Positions 49,418 through 57,070 of a DNA stretch of 64,000 nt are shown here, piece after piece; the first letter of the stretch is position 1, and each line of letters begins with the position of its first letter. Position numbers and translations under genes: made by a program. The stretch comes from Pseudonocardia broussonetiae (GTDB lineage Bacteria > Actinomycetota > Actinomycetes > Mycobacteriales > Pseudonocardiaceae): the NCBI RefSeq assembly GCF_013155125.1, contig NZ_CP053564.1, forward strand, positions 1,433,501 to 1,497,500. Direction: 5' to 3'. Below the pieces are notes generated by a model that was not told the origin of the DNA, searched no databases, and saw nothing but the letters and a program-made list of their open reading frames with translations.

Positions 49418-50332
49418 TCAGCGGGTGAGCAGGCCGAGCCCGGACAGCGCGACGCCGGGCGCCGGGTCGGCGCCGCACCGCGAGAACAGCCCGCGCACGC
49501 CGGCCACCGCCCGGTCGGACCAGGAGCCGACCTCCGCGGCGAGCGCGTCGCCGTCGGTGCTGCGCAGGGCGGCGGCGACGTCACCCCCGCTCAGCGCGCG
49601 GGCCACCGCGACGAGCAGGTTGACCAGGCCGTGGCGGCGCGCGACCGGCTGGTCCGGGCTGTCGACGCGCACGGCCTCGTACAGGCCGAGGGTGGTGAAG
49701 CCGCGGCCGCTGTCGGCGACCACCCGCAGGAACCGCTCGACGTCCTCGGTCGAGGGCGCGTCGGTCGGGCGGGGCCCGCCGCAGCGCAGCTTCGGCGCGC
49801 ACCCCTGGTCGGCGACGCGGCGCACGGCGTCGAGCCAGGCCTGGGTGCCGTCGGGGTCGTCGTGCACCGGGCGCCGGGGCTCCACCACCGCGACGACGTC
49901 CTCGGGCACGAACTCGGCGACGCGGTCGAGCCACACGGCGTCGACGTCGGTCGGCGCGGCGGTCTCGATCGTGCGCGGCGCCAGCAGCGCGGGCCGCGAG
50001 AAGACCGTGGACAGCGCCTTGGGCACCGACCCCAGCCCGGTGTCGACGACGAGCGAGAGCTCGACGGGGCGGGACACGCTCGAGCGGGCGAGCTCCTTGA
50101 CCAGCACGGGCAGCCGCGACACCGGACAGACCAGCTGCCCCACGAGGCCGCCGTACACGCCGTCGCGGGCGGCGAGGTAGCGCGCGACGACCGTCTCAAC
50201 CGGGCTCGCCTCGCGCGGGGCCAGCAGGCCGGTGTCGTCGACGAGCTGCGCGAACAGGGGCGGGATCGACCAGGGTCCGGTCCCCGCCTTCGGCTGCGTC
50301 GTCACGGCCACAGACGCTAACGGGTCGGTCAC
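49418..50332 (-). CDS. conserved actinobacterial protein of unknown function
   Basis: I do not recognise this 304-residue protein. It is soluble, alpha/beta in character, with alternating hydrophobic strands (LSLVVDTGLG, VVAVVEPRR, RFLRVVADSGRGFTTLGLYEAVR) that would suit a TIM-barrel-like fold. Two Cys (in GCAPKLRCGGP) sit close together. There is no signal peptide or membrane helix. The GTG start lies about 50 bp from the iron-box promoter of the divergent DUF2470 gene, so iron control of both is possible. It lies 52 bp upstream of pheA. Confidence 0.7.
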   Translation of the reverse strand: MTDPLASVAVTTQPKAGTGPWSIPPLFAQLVDDTGLLAPREASPVETVVARYLAARDGVYGGLVGQLVCPVSRLPVLVKELARSSVSRPVELSLVVDTGLGSVPKALSTVFSRPALLAPRTIETAAPTDVDAVWLDRVAEFVPEDVVAVVEPRRPVHDDPDGTQAWLDAVRRVADQGCAPKLRCGGPRPTDAPSTEDVERFLRVVADSGRGFTTLGLYEAVRVDSPDQPVARRHGLVNLLVAVARALSGGDVAAALRSTDGDALAAEVGSWSDRAVAGVRGLFSRCGADPAPGVALSGLGLLTR

Positions 50333-50355
50333 GGCGGCTGCACCGGGCCTGGTGC

Positions 50356-50397
50356 TTGCGCCCGCCGAGACGATGAGGATAACTTAGCCTCACCTAA
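50356..50397 (+). promoter_or_regulatory. promoter with IdeR/DtxR iron box ahead of the DUF2470 gene
   Basis: Positions 50379-50397 match the 19-bp IdeR consensus (TTAGGTTAGCCTAACCTAA) at 15 positions; the right half TTAGCCTCACCTAA is nearly perfect. A candidate promoter, TTGCGC (50356-50361) and TAACTT (50380-50385) with an 18-bp spacer, overlaps it, so iron-loaded IdeR would repress. GGAGG at 50401-50405 then serves the TTG start. Confidence 0.8.
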
Positions 50398-50411
50398 TTC
50401 GGAGGTGTCCT

Positions 50412-51179
50412 TTGGGATCCACGCGCCTGCGGCGGCCACCCGCCCCCACCGACGCCGAACGCGCCCGCAGCATCACCGCGCGGGGCGGACGCGCCGCCGC
50501 GCTCGTCGGCACCGGCTCCCCCGTCGCGCACCCGCGCGCGCACCACGTGCACGCCGACGGCTCGGCCGTCCTCCTGCTCTCCGACGACGAGCCGGTGCTC
50601 GCACGCGTGACCGCCGACGGCGAGGTCCCCGTGATGCTGGAGCTGGCCGACGCCGCGCCGGTCGACCTCCGCGAGCCCGTCCGGGGCCTGCTGTGGATCA
50701 CCGGGCACATCGCGCCGGTCCCCGCCGAGCGCGCGCGCCGCATCGCCGTCGGGCTCGTCGAGCAGCACCCGTACCCGGCGATGCTGGAGCTCGGGCACGG
50801 CGCGACCATGGTGCGCCTGACGCCCGGGTCCGCCGTGCTGTCCGACGCCGAGGGCACCGCCGCGCTCTCGCCGCTCGACCTCGCCGCCGCCCGGCCCGAC
50901 CCGTTCTGCCGCTACGAGCGCGACTGGCTCGGGCACCTCGAGCGCGTCCACCCCGAGGTGTTCACCGCGCTGGCCCGGCACCTGCCGCCCGCACTGCGCG
51001 ACGTCCGCGACGCCCGGGTGCGCCCGCTCGGCGTCGACCGCTGCGGGTTGCGCCTGCGCGTCGAGACCGGCGACCGCGACCACGACGTGCGGCTGGCCTG
51101 GGAGGCCCCGATCGAGACCGTCGAGGAGCTGCGGACGCAGTTCCAGCGGATGGTCGGGTGCCCGTTCAGGCGGCAGTGA
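50412..51179 (+). CDS. DUF2470 protein, probable iron-regulated heme-related protein
   Basis: A 255-residue protein. The N-terminal two-thirds has a split-barrel look related to flavin/heme-utilisation (HugZ-like) proteins, with ARSITARGGRAAALVGTGSPVAHPRAHHVHADGSAVLLLSDDEPVLARV. The C-terminal DUF2470 part (about 165-250) contains HLERVHPEVFTALARHLPP and VRPLGVDRCGLRLRV. It starts at TTG, supported by GGAGG six bases upstream. An IdeR-type box covers the promoter, so it is likely made in iron limitation and helps obtain iron from heme; that function is inferred. It ends flush with the convergent DUF3817 gene. Confidence 0.85.
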   Translation: MGSTRLRRPPAPTDAERARSITARGGRAAALVGTGSPVAHPRAHHVHADGSAVLLLSDDEPVLARVTADGEVPVMLELADAAPVDLREPVRGLLWITGHIAPVPAERARRIAVGLVEQHPYPAMLELGHGATMVRLTPGSAVLSDAEGTAALSPLDLAAARPDPFCRYERDWLGHLERVHPEVFTALARHLPPALRDVRDARVRPLGVDRCGLRLRVETGDRDHDVRLAWEAPIETVEELRTQFQRMVGCPFRRQ

Positions 51180-51494
51180 TCACGCGGCGGCCGTCAGGGC
51201 CCGCACCCGCCGGGTGACCGCGCGCTCGGCCACGAACGACGCGATCGGGATGGTGCCGGCGAGCAGCACGACCAGCGCCTCCAGCGGCTTGGCCCGCACC
51301 CGCTCGGCCAGGATCAGCGTGCAGACGATGTAGAGCATGTACAGGAAGCCGTGCGTGACGCCGACGACCGCGACCGGCCCCGGCGTGTCGAAGAAGTACT
51401 TGAGCGGCATGGCCACGAAGACCAGCACGATCAGGCCGACGCCGGTGACCCAGGCGGCGATGCGGTAGTTGCGCAGGGCGGTCGGGATCGACAC
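51180..51494 (-). CDS. DUF3817 membrane protein (Rv1342c-like)
   Basis: A 104-residue protein with three membrane helices and the DUF3817 signature: RNYRIAAWVTGVGLIVLVFVAMPLKY, THGFLYMLYIVCTLILAERVR and LLAGTIPIASFVAERAVTRRV. The function is unknown. It lies 19 bp downstream of an LprD-like gene, the same pair as Rv1342c-Rv1343c in M. tuberculosis. The GTG is the only likely start. Confidence 0.9.
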   Translation of the reverse strand: MSIPTALRNYRIAAWVTGVGLIVLVFVAMPLKYFFDTPGPVAVVGVTHGFLYMLYIVCTLILAERVRAKPLEALVVLLAGTIPIASFVAERAVTRRVRALTAAA

Positions 51495-51513
51495 GGGTGG
51501 GTCCTCCGGTGGT

Positions 51514-51939
51514 CTAGCGGGAGTCGCGCTCGGCGAGCTGCCGCAGCATCTGGTTGTAGGCGACGAGCCGGGGGTTCTCGTCCTCGGTGAGCTCCGGCAC
51601 GGCCTCGCGGGGGCGGGCGGTGAACGGCGACGGCGCGGCGTCGGACGCCGGCTCCGGCGCGGCGGGGGCGGCGGGCTCAGCGGCCGGGGCGGGTGCGGGC
51701 TCCGGCTCCGGGGCCTCGGGCAGGCCCCGGGCCTCCAGCCGCAGGAACCGCCACCACATCACGCCGAAGAACAGCGCGAACACCGGCCACTGCAGGCCGT
51801 AGCCGACGTTCAGCGCGCTGCCCAGCGCCGATCCGGCCCGCTGCCACTGCCACACCGCGAGCCACCCGCAGGTGAGCATCGCGCCGAGCGTGAGCAGGTG
51901 CCACAGCATCCAGCGGGGGGAGAGGGCCAGCCGCAACAC
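51514..51939 (-). CDS. LprD-like membrane protein (Rv1343c-like)
   Basis: A 141-residue protein with two membrane helices (LLTLGAMLTCGWLAVWQWQRA and LQWPVFALFFGVMWWRFL) separated by a short outer loop, then a Pro/Ala/Glu-rich cytosolic tail ending in ENPRLVAYNQMLRQLAERDSR. The pattern LAVWQWQR...NVGYGLQWPVFA and the AYN-x-L-x-x-LA ending match LprD of mycobacteria. The function is unknown. The GTG at 51939 is the most reasonable start, because the frame upstream runs antisense into the protease gene. Confidence 0.8.
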   Translation of the reverse strand: MLRLALSPRWMLWHLLTLGAMLTCGWLAVWQWQRAGSALGSALNVGYGLQWPVFALFFGVMWWRFLRLEARGLPEAPEPEPAPAPAAEPAAPAAPEPASDAAPSPFTARPREAVPELTEDENPRLVAYNQMLRQLAERDSR

Positions 51940-51973
51940 GCCGTCCAGACTACGCCGCCGGTAGCGTCGGACC

Positions 51974-52744
51974 GTGTCCACGCCCGTGATCACCGACCCG
52001 CGCACGCGCCGGATGCTCGGCACCGAGGTGCTGGTGGTCCTGACCGTGACGCTGGGGCTGTCGGCCGTGCGGAGCGCGCTGAGCCTCGTCGACTCGCTGC
52101 TGCAGCCCGTCCCGCTCTCCGAGCAGCAGGTGGCGCTGAACGCGCCCGCCGCGCAGGCCGAGCTGGTCGACCTGGCCCTGCAGCTCCTGCGCGTGCTGCA
52201 GCTCGTCGGCTGGGGGGCGCTGGGGGCGTACCTGCTGGTGCGCGGGGGGATCGCGCTGCGCGCGGTCGGCCTCGACGCCCGCCGCCCCGGCCGCGACGCG
52301 CTGGGCGCCGCCGGGCTGGCCGCGCTCATCGGCGTGCCCGGGCTCGGGCTCTACCTCGTGGCGCGCGCGCTCGGCGTCAGCCTCGCCGTCGCGCCCTCGA
52401 CGCTCGACCAGACCTGGTGGCAGCTCCCGGTGCTCGTCCTGTCCGCGGCCGCGAACAGCTGGGCCGAGGAGGTCGTGATGGTGGCGTACCTGATCACCCG
52501 GCTGCGCCAGCTCGGGTGGTCGGAGAACGGGTCGCTGCTGGCCCAGGCCCTGCTGCGCGGGGCGTACCACCTGTACCAGGGGCTCGGCGGCTTCGTCGGC
52601 AACGTGGTGATGGGGCTGGTGTTCGGCCGCGTCTGGCAACGCACCCACCGCCTCTGGGCGCTGGTGGGCGCGCACGCGCTGATCGACGTCGTGGCCTTCG
52701 CCGGCTACGCCCTGCTGGCCGGCCGGGTCGGCTGGCTGCCCTGA
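51974..52744 (+). CDS. CPBP-family intramembrane metalloprotease
   Basis: A 256-residue membrane protein of the CAAX-protease/bacteriocin-processing (Abi) family with about eight helices. The three active-site motifs are present: the EE pair in NSWAEEVVMVAYLITRL, the R...H of LLRGAYHLYQG, and the H...D of LVGAHALIDVV. The substrate is unknown. The GTG start leaves a 34-bp divergent gap with the LprD-like gene. A long hairpin follows its stop. Confidence 0.88.
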   Translation: MSTPVITDPRTRRMLGTEVLVVLTVTLGLSAVRSALSLVDSLLQPVPLSEQQVALNAPAAQAELVDLALQLLRVLQLVGWGALGAYLLVRGGIALRAVGLDARRPGRDALGAAGLAALIGVPGLGLYLVARALGVSLAVAPSTLDQTWWQLPVLVLSAAANSWAEEVVMVAYLITRLRQLGWSENGSLLAQALLRGAYHLYQGLGGFVGNVVMGLVFGRVWQRTHRLWALVGAHALIDVVAFAGYALLAGRVGWLP

Positions 52745-52750
52745 CGGGCT

Positions 52751-52790
52751 CGTGAGTGGCAACCGTGGCAGAGCCACGTTGCCACTCACG
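52751..52790. terminator. 18-bp hairpin between convergent genes
   Basis: Arm CGTGAGTGGCAAC (52751-52763) plus GTGGC (52765-52769) pairs with GCCAC (52773-52777) plus GTTGCCACTCACG (52778-52790). There is a single bulged C at 52764 and an AGA loop. It lies between the ends of the CPBP protease (plus) and the SDR (minus) and shares the core GCCACGTT with the hairpin at 10169-10223. No U-tract is present. Confidence 0.7.
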
Positions 52791-52807
52791 GGCGGCGGAG
52801 CCGCAGC

Positions 52808-53722
52808 TCAGAGAGCCAGGATCTGGTACCGCATCCGGGCCATCATGTTCTCCGGGCCCGGCTGGATGCCGCTGGCGGCCCACAGGTCGTCGATGCGGCC
52901 GCCGATGTCCTCGGGATCCCAGCGCTTCCCGTCGTTCTTGACCTCCGCCACGCTGGTGTAGGGCTGGAAGATCTCGATGCTGTCGCCCTGCACGCCGAAG
53001 ACCTTGCCGCTGATGTGCGCGGAGGCGTCCGAGCAGAGGAAGGCGACGAGCGGCGCGACGTTCTCCGGGGCGAAGAAGTCGAACTCGCCGCGGGCGATCG
53101 CGGCGTCGCGCTCGTCGCGGAACTCCTGGGGCATGAGGTCGAGCGTCATGGCCGTGAGGGCCGTCGGGGCGATCGCGTTCGACGTGATGCCGCCGCGCGC
53201 GCCCTCCATCGCGACGATCGTGGAGAAGGCCGCGATGCCGGCCTTGGCCGCGCCGTAGTTGGTCTGGCCGAAGTTGCCGAGGATGCCCGACGTCGACGCC
53301 GTGTGGACGACGTGGCCGGGCTTGCCCGCCTCCTTCCAGTGCTGCACCGCGGCGCGGGTGGGCAGGAAGTGCCCGCGCAGGTGGACGCGGATCACGGCGT
53401 CCCAGTCGTCGTCGGAGAGCTTGGCGAGGGTCTTGTCGCGCAGGATGCCGGCGTTGTTGACCAGCGCGTCGAGCCGGCCGAACTCCGAGAGCGCCGTGGC
53501 GACCAGCGAGTTCGCGACGTCGGCGTCGGCGACGTCCCCGCTCGCGGCGACCGCGCGGCCCCCGGCGGCGACGATCTCCTTGGCCACCGACTCGCCCGTG
53601 GACGGGTCGAACTCGGCCACGACGACCGCGGCCCCCTGCGCCGCGCACTCCAGAGCCTCACCACGGCCGATACCGCGGCCCGCACCCGTGACGATGACGA
53701 CCTTGCCATCCAGAAGTCCCAT
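52808..53722 (-). CDS. short-chain dehydrogenase/reductase
   Basis: A 304-residue classical SDR. It has the cofactor motif TGAGRGIGRGEALE near residues 11-24, the NNAG motif VNNAGI, the catalytic Ser in VHTASTSG, and YGAAKAG in the YxxxK position. It resembles the (3R)-hydroxyacyl-CoA dehydrogenase / FabG-like enzymes of actinomycetes (related to the dehydrogenase half of MFE-2), with a C-terminal extension of about 45 residues. The substrate is unknown. The ATG at 53722 is preceded at six bases by TATGCT, a leaderless-type -10, which argues against the longer start. Confidence 0.88.
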   Translation of the reverse strand: MGLLDGKVVIVTGAGRGIGRGEALECAAQGAAVVVAEFDPSTGESVAKEIVAAGGRAVAASGDVADADVANSLVATALSEFGRLDALVNNAGILRDKTLAKLSDDDWDAVIRVHLRGHFLPTRAAVQHWKEAGKPGHVVHTASTSGILGNFGQTNYGAAKAGIAAFSTIVAMEGARGGITSNAIAPTALTAMTLDLMPQEFRDERDAAIARGEFDFFAPENVAPLVAFLCSDASAHISGKVFGVQGDSIEIFQPYTSVAEVKNDGKRWDPEDIGGRIDDLWAASGIQPGPENMMARMRYQILAL

Positions 53723-53728
53723 GGCCCG

Positions 53729-53766
53729 AGCATATGACCCGTCGGTAACCATCGCCGACGTATCCT
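53729..53766. promoter_or_regulatory. divergent leaderless-type promoters (SDR / ferritin)
   Basis: On the minus strand TATGCT (53734 to 53729) lies six bases before the SDR ATG. On the plus strand TATCCT (53761-53766) lies six bases before the ferritin ATG at 53773. No good -35 hexamers were seen. No iron box was found in this 50-bp gap. Confidence 0.5.
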
Positions 53767-53772
53767 GGAGTG

Positions 53773-54309
53773 ATGTCGGACGAGCCGGAGTTCCAGGCCC
53801 TGCTGCGCGACCAGATCCGCAACGAGTTCACGGCGTCCCAGCAGTACACCGCCGTCGCCGTCTACCTCGACGCCCAGGACCTCCCCCGGCTCGCCGCGCA
53901 CTTCTACGCGCAGTCGCTCGAGGAGCGCCACCACGCGATGAGCATGGTGCAGTACCTGCTCGACACCGGGCAGCCCGTCCACATCCCGGGAGTCGACGAC
54001 GTCCGCAACGACTTCACCTCCGTCGAGGACGTCGTGCGGCTCGCCCTGGCGCAGGAGAGGGTCGTCACCGAGCAGATCACCCGGCTGGCCCGCACCGCCC
54101 GCGACGAGGGCGACTACCTCGGCGAGCAGTTCATGCAGTGGTTCCTCAAGGAGCAGGTCGAGGAGGTCGCCTCGATGTCGACGCTGCTCACGGTGGTGCA
54201 GCGCGCGGGCGAGAACCTCTTCCACATCGAGGACTTCGTCAACCGCGAGCTGAGCCGGGCCGGCGCCGCCGACCCGACCGCGCCGCCGGTGGCGGGCAGC
54301 CGGGCCTGA
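53773..54309 (+). CDS. bfrB: ferritin
   Basis: A 178-residue iron-storage ferritin like mycobacterial BfrB. The ferroxidase ligands are visible in RNEFTASQQYTA (Glu), EERHHAMSMVQ (Glu and His) and LAQERVVTEQITRL (Glu), with GEQFMQWFLKEQVEEVA in helix D. The tail after helix E is Ala/Pro-rich, as in BfrB. It would form a 24-subunit cage in the cytosol that oxidises and stores iron. The ATG at 53773 is preferred over the GTG three bases earlier because the TATCCT hexamer is six bases upstream. It ends 19 bp from the SEC-C gene. Confidence 0.92.
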   Translation: MSDEPEFQALLRDQIRNEFTASQQYTAVAVYLDAQDLPRLAAHFYAQSLEERHHAMSMVQYLLDTGQPVHIPGVDDVRNDFTSVEDVVRLALAQERVVTEQITRLARTARDEGDYLGEQFMQWFLKEQVEEVASMSTLLTVVQRAGENLFHIEDFVNRELSRAGAADPTAPPVAGSRA

Positions 54310-54328
54310 GCGGCTCCGGGGAGCGCTC

Positions 54329-55267
54329 CTAGCGGAGCGTGACCTGCTTGCCCGCGAGGGCGTCGCGGGCGCGGCGCTCGTCGGAGGTGAGCGGGGCGGT
54401 GTCGGCCAGGGCCTGCTCCAGCCCGGCGGCGAAGTCGGTGACCGGCTTCGACCACTCCGACGCGTGCATCTCCCGGTCCAGGTCCCACACCGGCACGAGC
54501 AGGCCGTGGGCGCGGAACGACCCGGCGTACTTCGTGCCCTCGCCCAGCCCGAGCTGGCCGCGGGCCTGCAGCCGGGCGAGCGCGGCGACGAGCCGGTCCT
54601 CCGGCTCGGGGCGCACCCAGCGCAGGTGCGCCTTGGTGCCGGTGTCGACCCAGTAGGCCGCGCGCACGCCCTCGCCGGTGACGGCCTCGGTCGGCATGAT
54701 CACCGCGTTGGCCCGCTCGACGGTGGCCAGCACCTCGGCGGTCGGCTCGCTGCCGTCCTCGGGGGCCACCCACCAGGCGAAGTCGGAGTGCAGGGTGAGG
54801 TCGAGCGGCGCGTCGGCGTCGAGGACGTCCTGCAGCCGCGTGGCGTCGTCGACGCCGGTCAGGTTCGGGCCCACGACCGGCAGCGCCGTGCCGGGCTCGG
54901 CCGCGAGGCCCCAGGCCAGCGCGCGGGCGAGGTCGGCCGACAGGTCGCCGGAGCGGGTCTGGACCTGCATCCCGAGCAGGACGTCGCCGCTCGGGCGGAC
55001 CAGTGCGGCCGACGCACCGGGCAGCACCGACGCGAGCGTCACGGTGCGCCCGCCCGCGTCCTTCAACGGCAGCGGCGCGGTGGCCGAGGGCAGGAACTCG
55101 CGGAGCGCGACCAGGTCGCACTCCGCGGCCAGGCCCTCGAACGGCCGGGTGACGATGACGTCGTCACCCGCGCCGTGGCAGGCCTTGAAGCGCTTGCCGG
55201 AGCCGCAGGGGCAGGGGCGGCGCGGGTTCTCCCCCGCCGGGGCCGCAACACGTGTCTTCTTCGCCAT
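54329..55267 (-). CDS. DUF5926 protein with N-terminal SEC-C zinc motif
   Basis: A 312-residue soluble protein. Residues 14-31 form a SEC-C zinc-binding motif (RRPCPCGSGKRFKACHG). The rest is an alpha/beta domain conserved in actinomycetes (DUF5926), with SDFAWWVAPEDGSEPTAEVLA, PTEAVTGEGVRAAYWVD and KYAGSFRAHGLLVPVWDLD. The function is unknown; SEC-C motifs bind ribosomes or SecB-like partners in other proteins. The ATG at 55267 starts the conserved MAKKTRV; the open frame upstream is not conserved. It lies 13 bp downstream of a symporter gene. Confidence 0.85.
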   Translation of the reverse strand: MAKKTRVAAPAGENPRRPCPCGSGKRFKACHGAGDDVIVTRPFEGLAAECDLVALREFLPSATAPLPLKDAGGRTVTLASVLPGASAALVRPSGDVLLGMQVQTRSGDLSADLARALAWGLAAEPGTALPVVGPNLTGVDDATRLQDVLDADAPLDLTLHSDFAWWVAPEDGSEPTAEVLATVERANAVIMPTEAVTGEGVRAAYWVDTGTKAHLRWVRPEPEDRLVAALARLQARGQLGLGEGTKYAGSFRAHGLLVPVWDLDREMHASEWSKPVTDFAAGLEQALADTAPLTSDERRARDALAGKQVTLR

Positions 55268-55280
55268 GGTCCGGGAAACG

Positions 55281-56972
55281 CTAGCGGGGCCGCGGGGCCG
55301 GGGTCGGGCGGGGTGCGAACGAGTCGCCGCGCGGCGGCTGCGCGACCGGTGCCGGCGGGCTCGCCGGACGGCCGGCGGCACCGGCACCGGTGAGCGCGCG
55401 GACCTCCATCTCGGCGAACCGGCGCTGCGCGTCGTCGTCGCGCGGCCCGATCAGGGTGCCGATGACGCCGAGCAGGAACGACAGCGGGATCGACACGATG
55501 CCCGGGTTGGCCAGCGGGAACAGCGCGAAGTCGGCGTTCGGCAGCATCGAGGTGGGCGCGCCGGACACCGCGGGCGACACGATCACGAGGAACAGCGCCG
55601 TGCCCATGCCGCCGTACATGCTGTAGAGCGCGCCGGTGGTGTTGAACCGCTTCCAGAACAGCGAGAACACCAGCGAGGCCATGTTGGCCGAGGCCGCCAC
55701 CGCGAACGCCAGGCTGACCAGGACGGCCACGTTCTGGCCGTTGGCCAGGATCCCGCCGCCCACCGCGACGAGGCCGACGACGACCGCCGTGCGCCGCGCC
55801 ACGCGCACCTCGTCGGCCGGCTCGGCCCGGCCCTTGCGCAGCACGTTGGCGTACACGTCGTGGGCGAACGACGCCGACGCCGTGATCGTCAGGCCGGCGA
55901 CGACGGCCAGGATCGTGGCGAACGCGACCGCCGCGACGATCCCGAGCAGGAGCTCCCCGCCGAGGCGGTAGGCCAGCAGCGGCGCCGCCGAGTTCGACGC
56001 ACCGGGCGAGGACATGATCGTCTCGGCGCCGACCAGCGCGGACGCGCCGTAGCCGATGACCAGGACGCAGAGGAAGAAGCCGCCGATCAGCCAGATCGCC
56101 CAGACCACCGAGCGGCGGGCCTCCTGGGCCGTGGGCACGGTGTAGAAGCGCATGAGGATGTGCGGAAGGCTCGCCGGGCCGAGCACCGCGGCCAGCGACA
56201 GCGAGATGAAGTCGATGCGCGAGAGCTCGGTGCGGCCGTACTGCAGGCCCGGCACGAGCAGCGCCTCACCGGTGGCCGGGCTGTTCTCGACCGCGGCGCC
56301 GAGCAGCTCGGAGAAGTTGAACGCGTAGCGGCCGAGCAGCCAGGCGGCCAGCACGAGCCCGGTGACGATGAGCAGGTTGGCCTTGAGGATCTGCACCCAG
56401 GTGGTGCCCTTCATCCCGCCGACCAGCACGTAGACGATCATGACCGCGCCCACGACCGCGATCACGACGCTCTGCGCGAACCGGTTGGAGTTCGGGATGC
56501 CGAGCAGCAGCGCGATCAGTCCGCCCGCGCCCGCGACCTGGGCGATCAGGTAGAGCACCGACACCAGCAGCGTCGACGTGGCGGCCGCCGAGCGCACCGG
56601 GCGCTGGCGCAGCCGGTAGCTCAGGACGTCGCCCATCGTGTAGCGGCCGGTGTTGCGCAGCCACTCCGCGACCAGCAGCAGCGCCACCAGCCACGCGACG
56701 AACGAGCCGATCGCGTAGAGCAGGCCGTCGTAGCCGAACACGGCGACGGCCCCGGCGATGCCGAGGAACGCGGCGGCGGAGAGGTAGTCCCCCGCCAGCG
56801 CCACGCCGTTCTGCGGCCCGGTGAAGGCGCTGCCGCCCGTGTAGTACTGGGCGGCGGTGCGGTTGCCGCGGCCGGCGCGGAACACCACCACGAGGGTCAG
56901 CGCCACGAAGGCGCCGAAGATGGCCACGTTGACGGTGGGGTTACCGACCGTGGGCGCTTGCGCGAGGAGCAC
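55281..56972 (-). CDS. sodium/solute symporter (ActP-like), copy 1
   Basis: A 563-residue member of the SSS family, closest in pattern to the acetate/monocarboxylate permeases ActP and MctC, with about 13 membrane helices. Signatures are GPQNGVALAGDYLSAAAFLGIAG, the Na+-site region LTITASASFAHDVYANVL and FKRFNTTGALYSMYGG-type C-terminal helices. It probably imports acetate or another short acid with Na+ or H+. It is very similar to the symporter at 60158-61777 but has no DUF485 partner gene. The GTG has GGAAGGA seven bases upstream. The cytosolic C-terminus is Pro-rich. Confidence 0.9.
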   Translation of the reverse strand: MLLAQAPTVGNPTVNVAIFGAFVALTLVVVFRAGRGNRTAAQYYTGGSAFTGPQNGVALAGDYLSAAAFLGIAGAVAVFGYDGLLYAIGSFVAWLVALLLVAEWLRNTGRYTMGDVLSYRLRQRPVRSAAATSTLLVSVLYLIAQVAGAGGLIALLLGIPNSNRFAQSVVIAVVGAVMIVYVLVGGMKGTTWVQILKANLLIVTGLVLAAWLLGRYAFNFSELLGAAVENSPATGEALLVPGLQYGRTELSRIDFISLSLAAVLGPASLPHILMRFYTVPTAQEARRSVVWAIWLIGGFFLCVLVIGYGASALVGAETIMSSPGASNSAAPLLAYRLGGELLLGIVAAVAFATILAVVAGLTITASASFAHDVYANVLRKGRAEPADEVRVARRTAVVVGLVAVGGGILANGQNVAVLVSLAFAVAASANMASLVFSLFWKRFNTTGALYSMYGGMGTALFLVIVSPAVSGAPTSMLPNADFALFPLANPGIVSIPLSFLLGVIGTLIGPRDDDAQRRFAEMEVRALTGAGAAGRPASPPAPVAQPPRGDSFAPRPTPAPRPR

Positions 56973-57070
56973 GTCGTCGTCCTTCCGGGGCAGAATGCGG
57001 GCACCGCCCGTCCTTCTCCAACGACGCCGGCTGCGTTAAGTCACCGATTGGTCACGTTGGGAGATCCTCT

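Noticed and set aside
53723..53772. Iron box ahead of ferritin
   Set aside because: No TTAGG/CCTAA half-sites occur in the gap.
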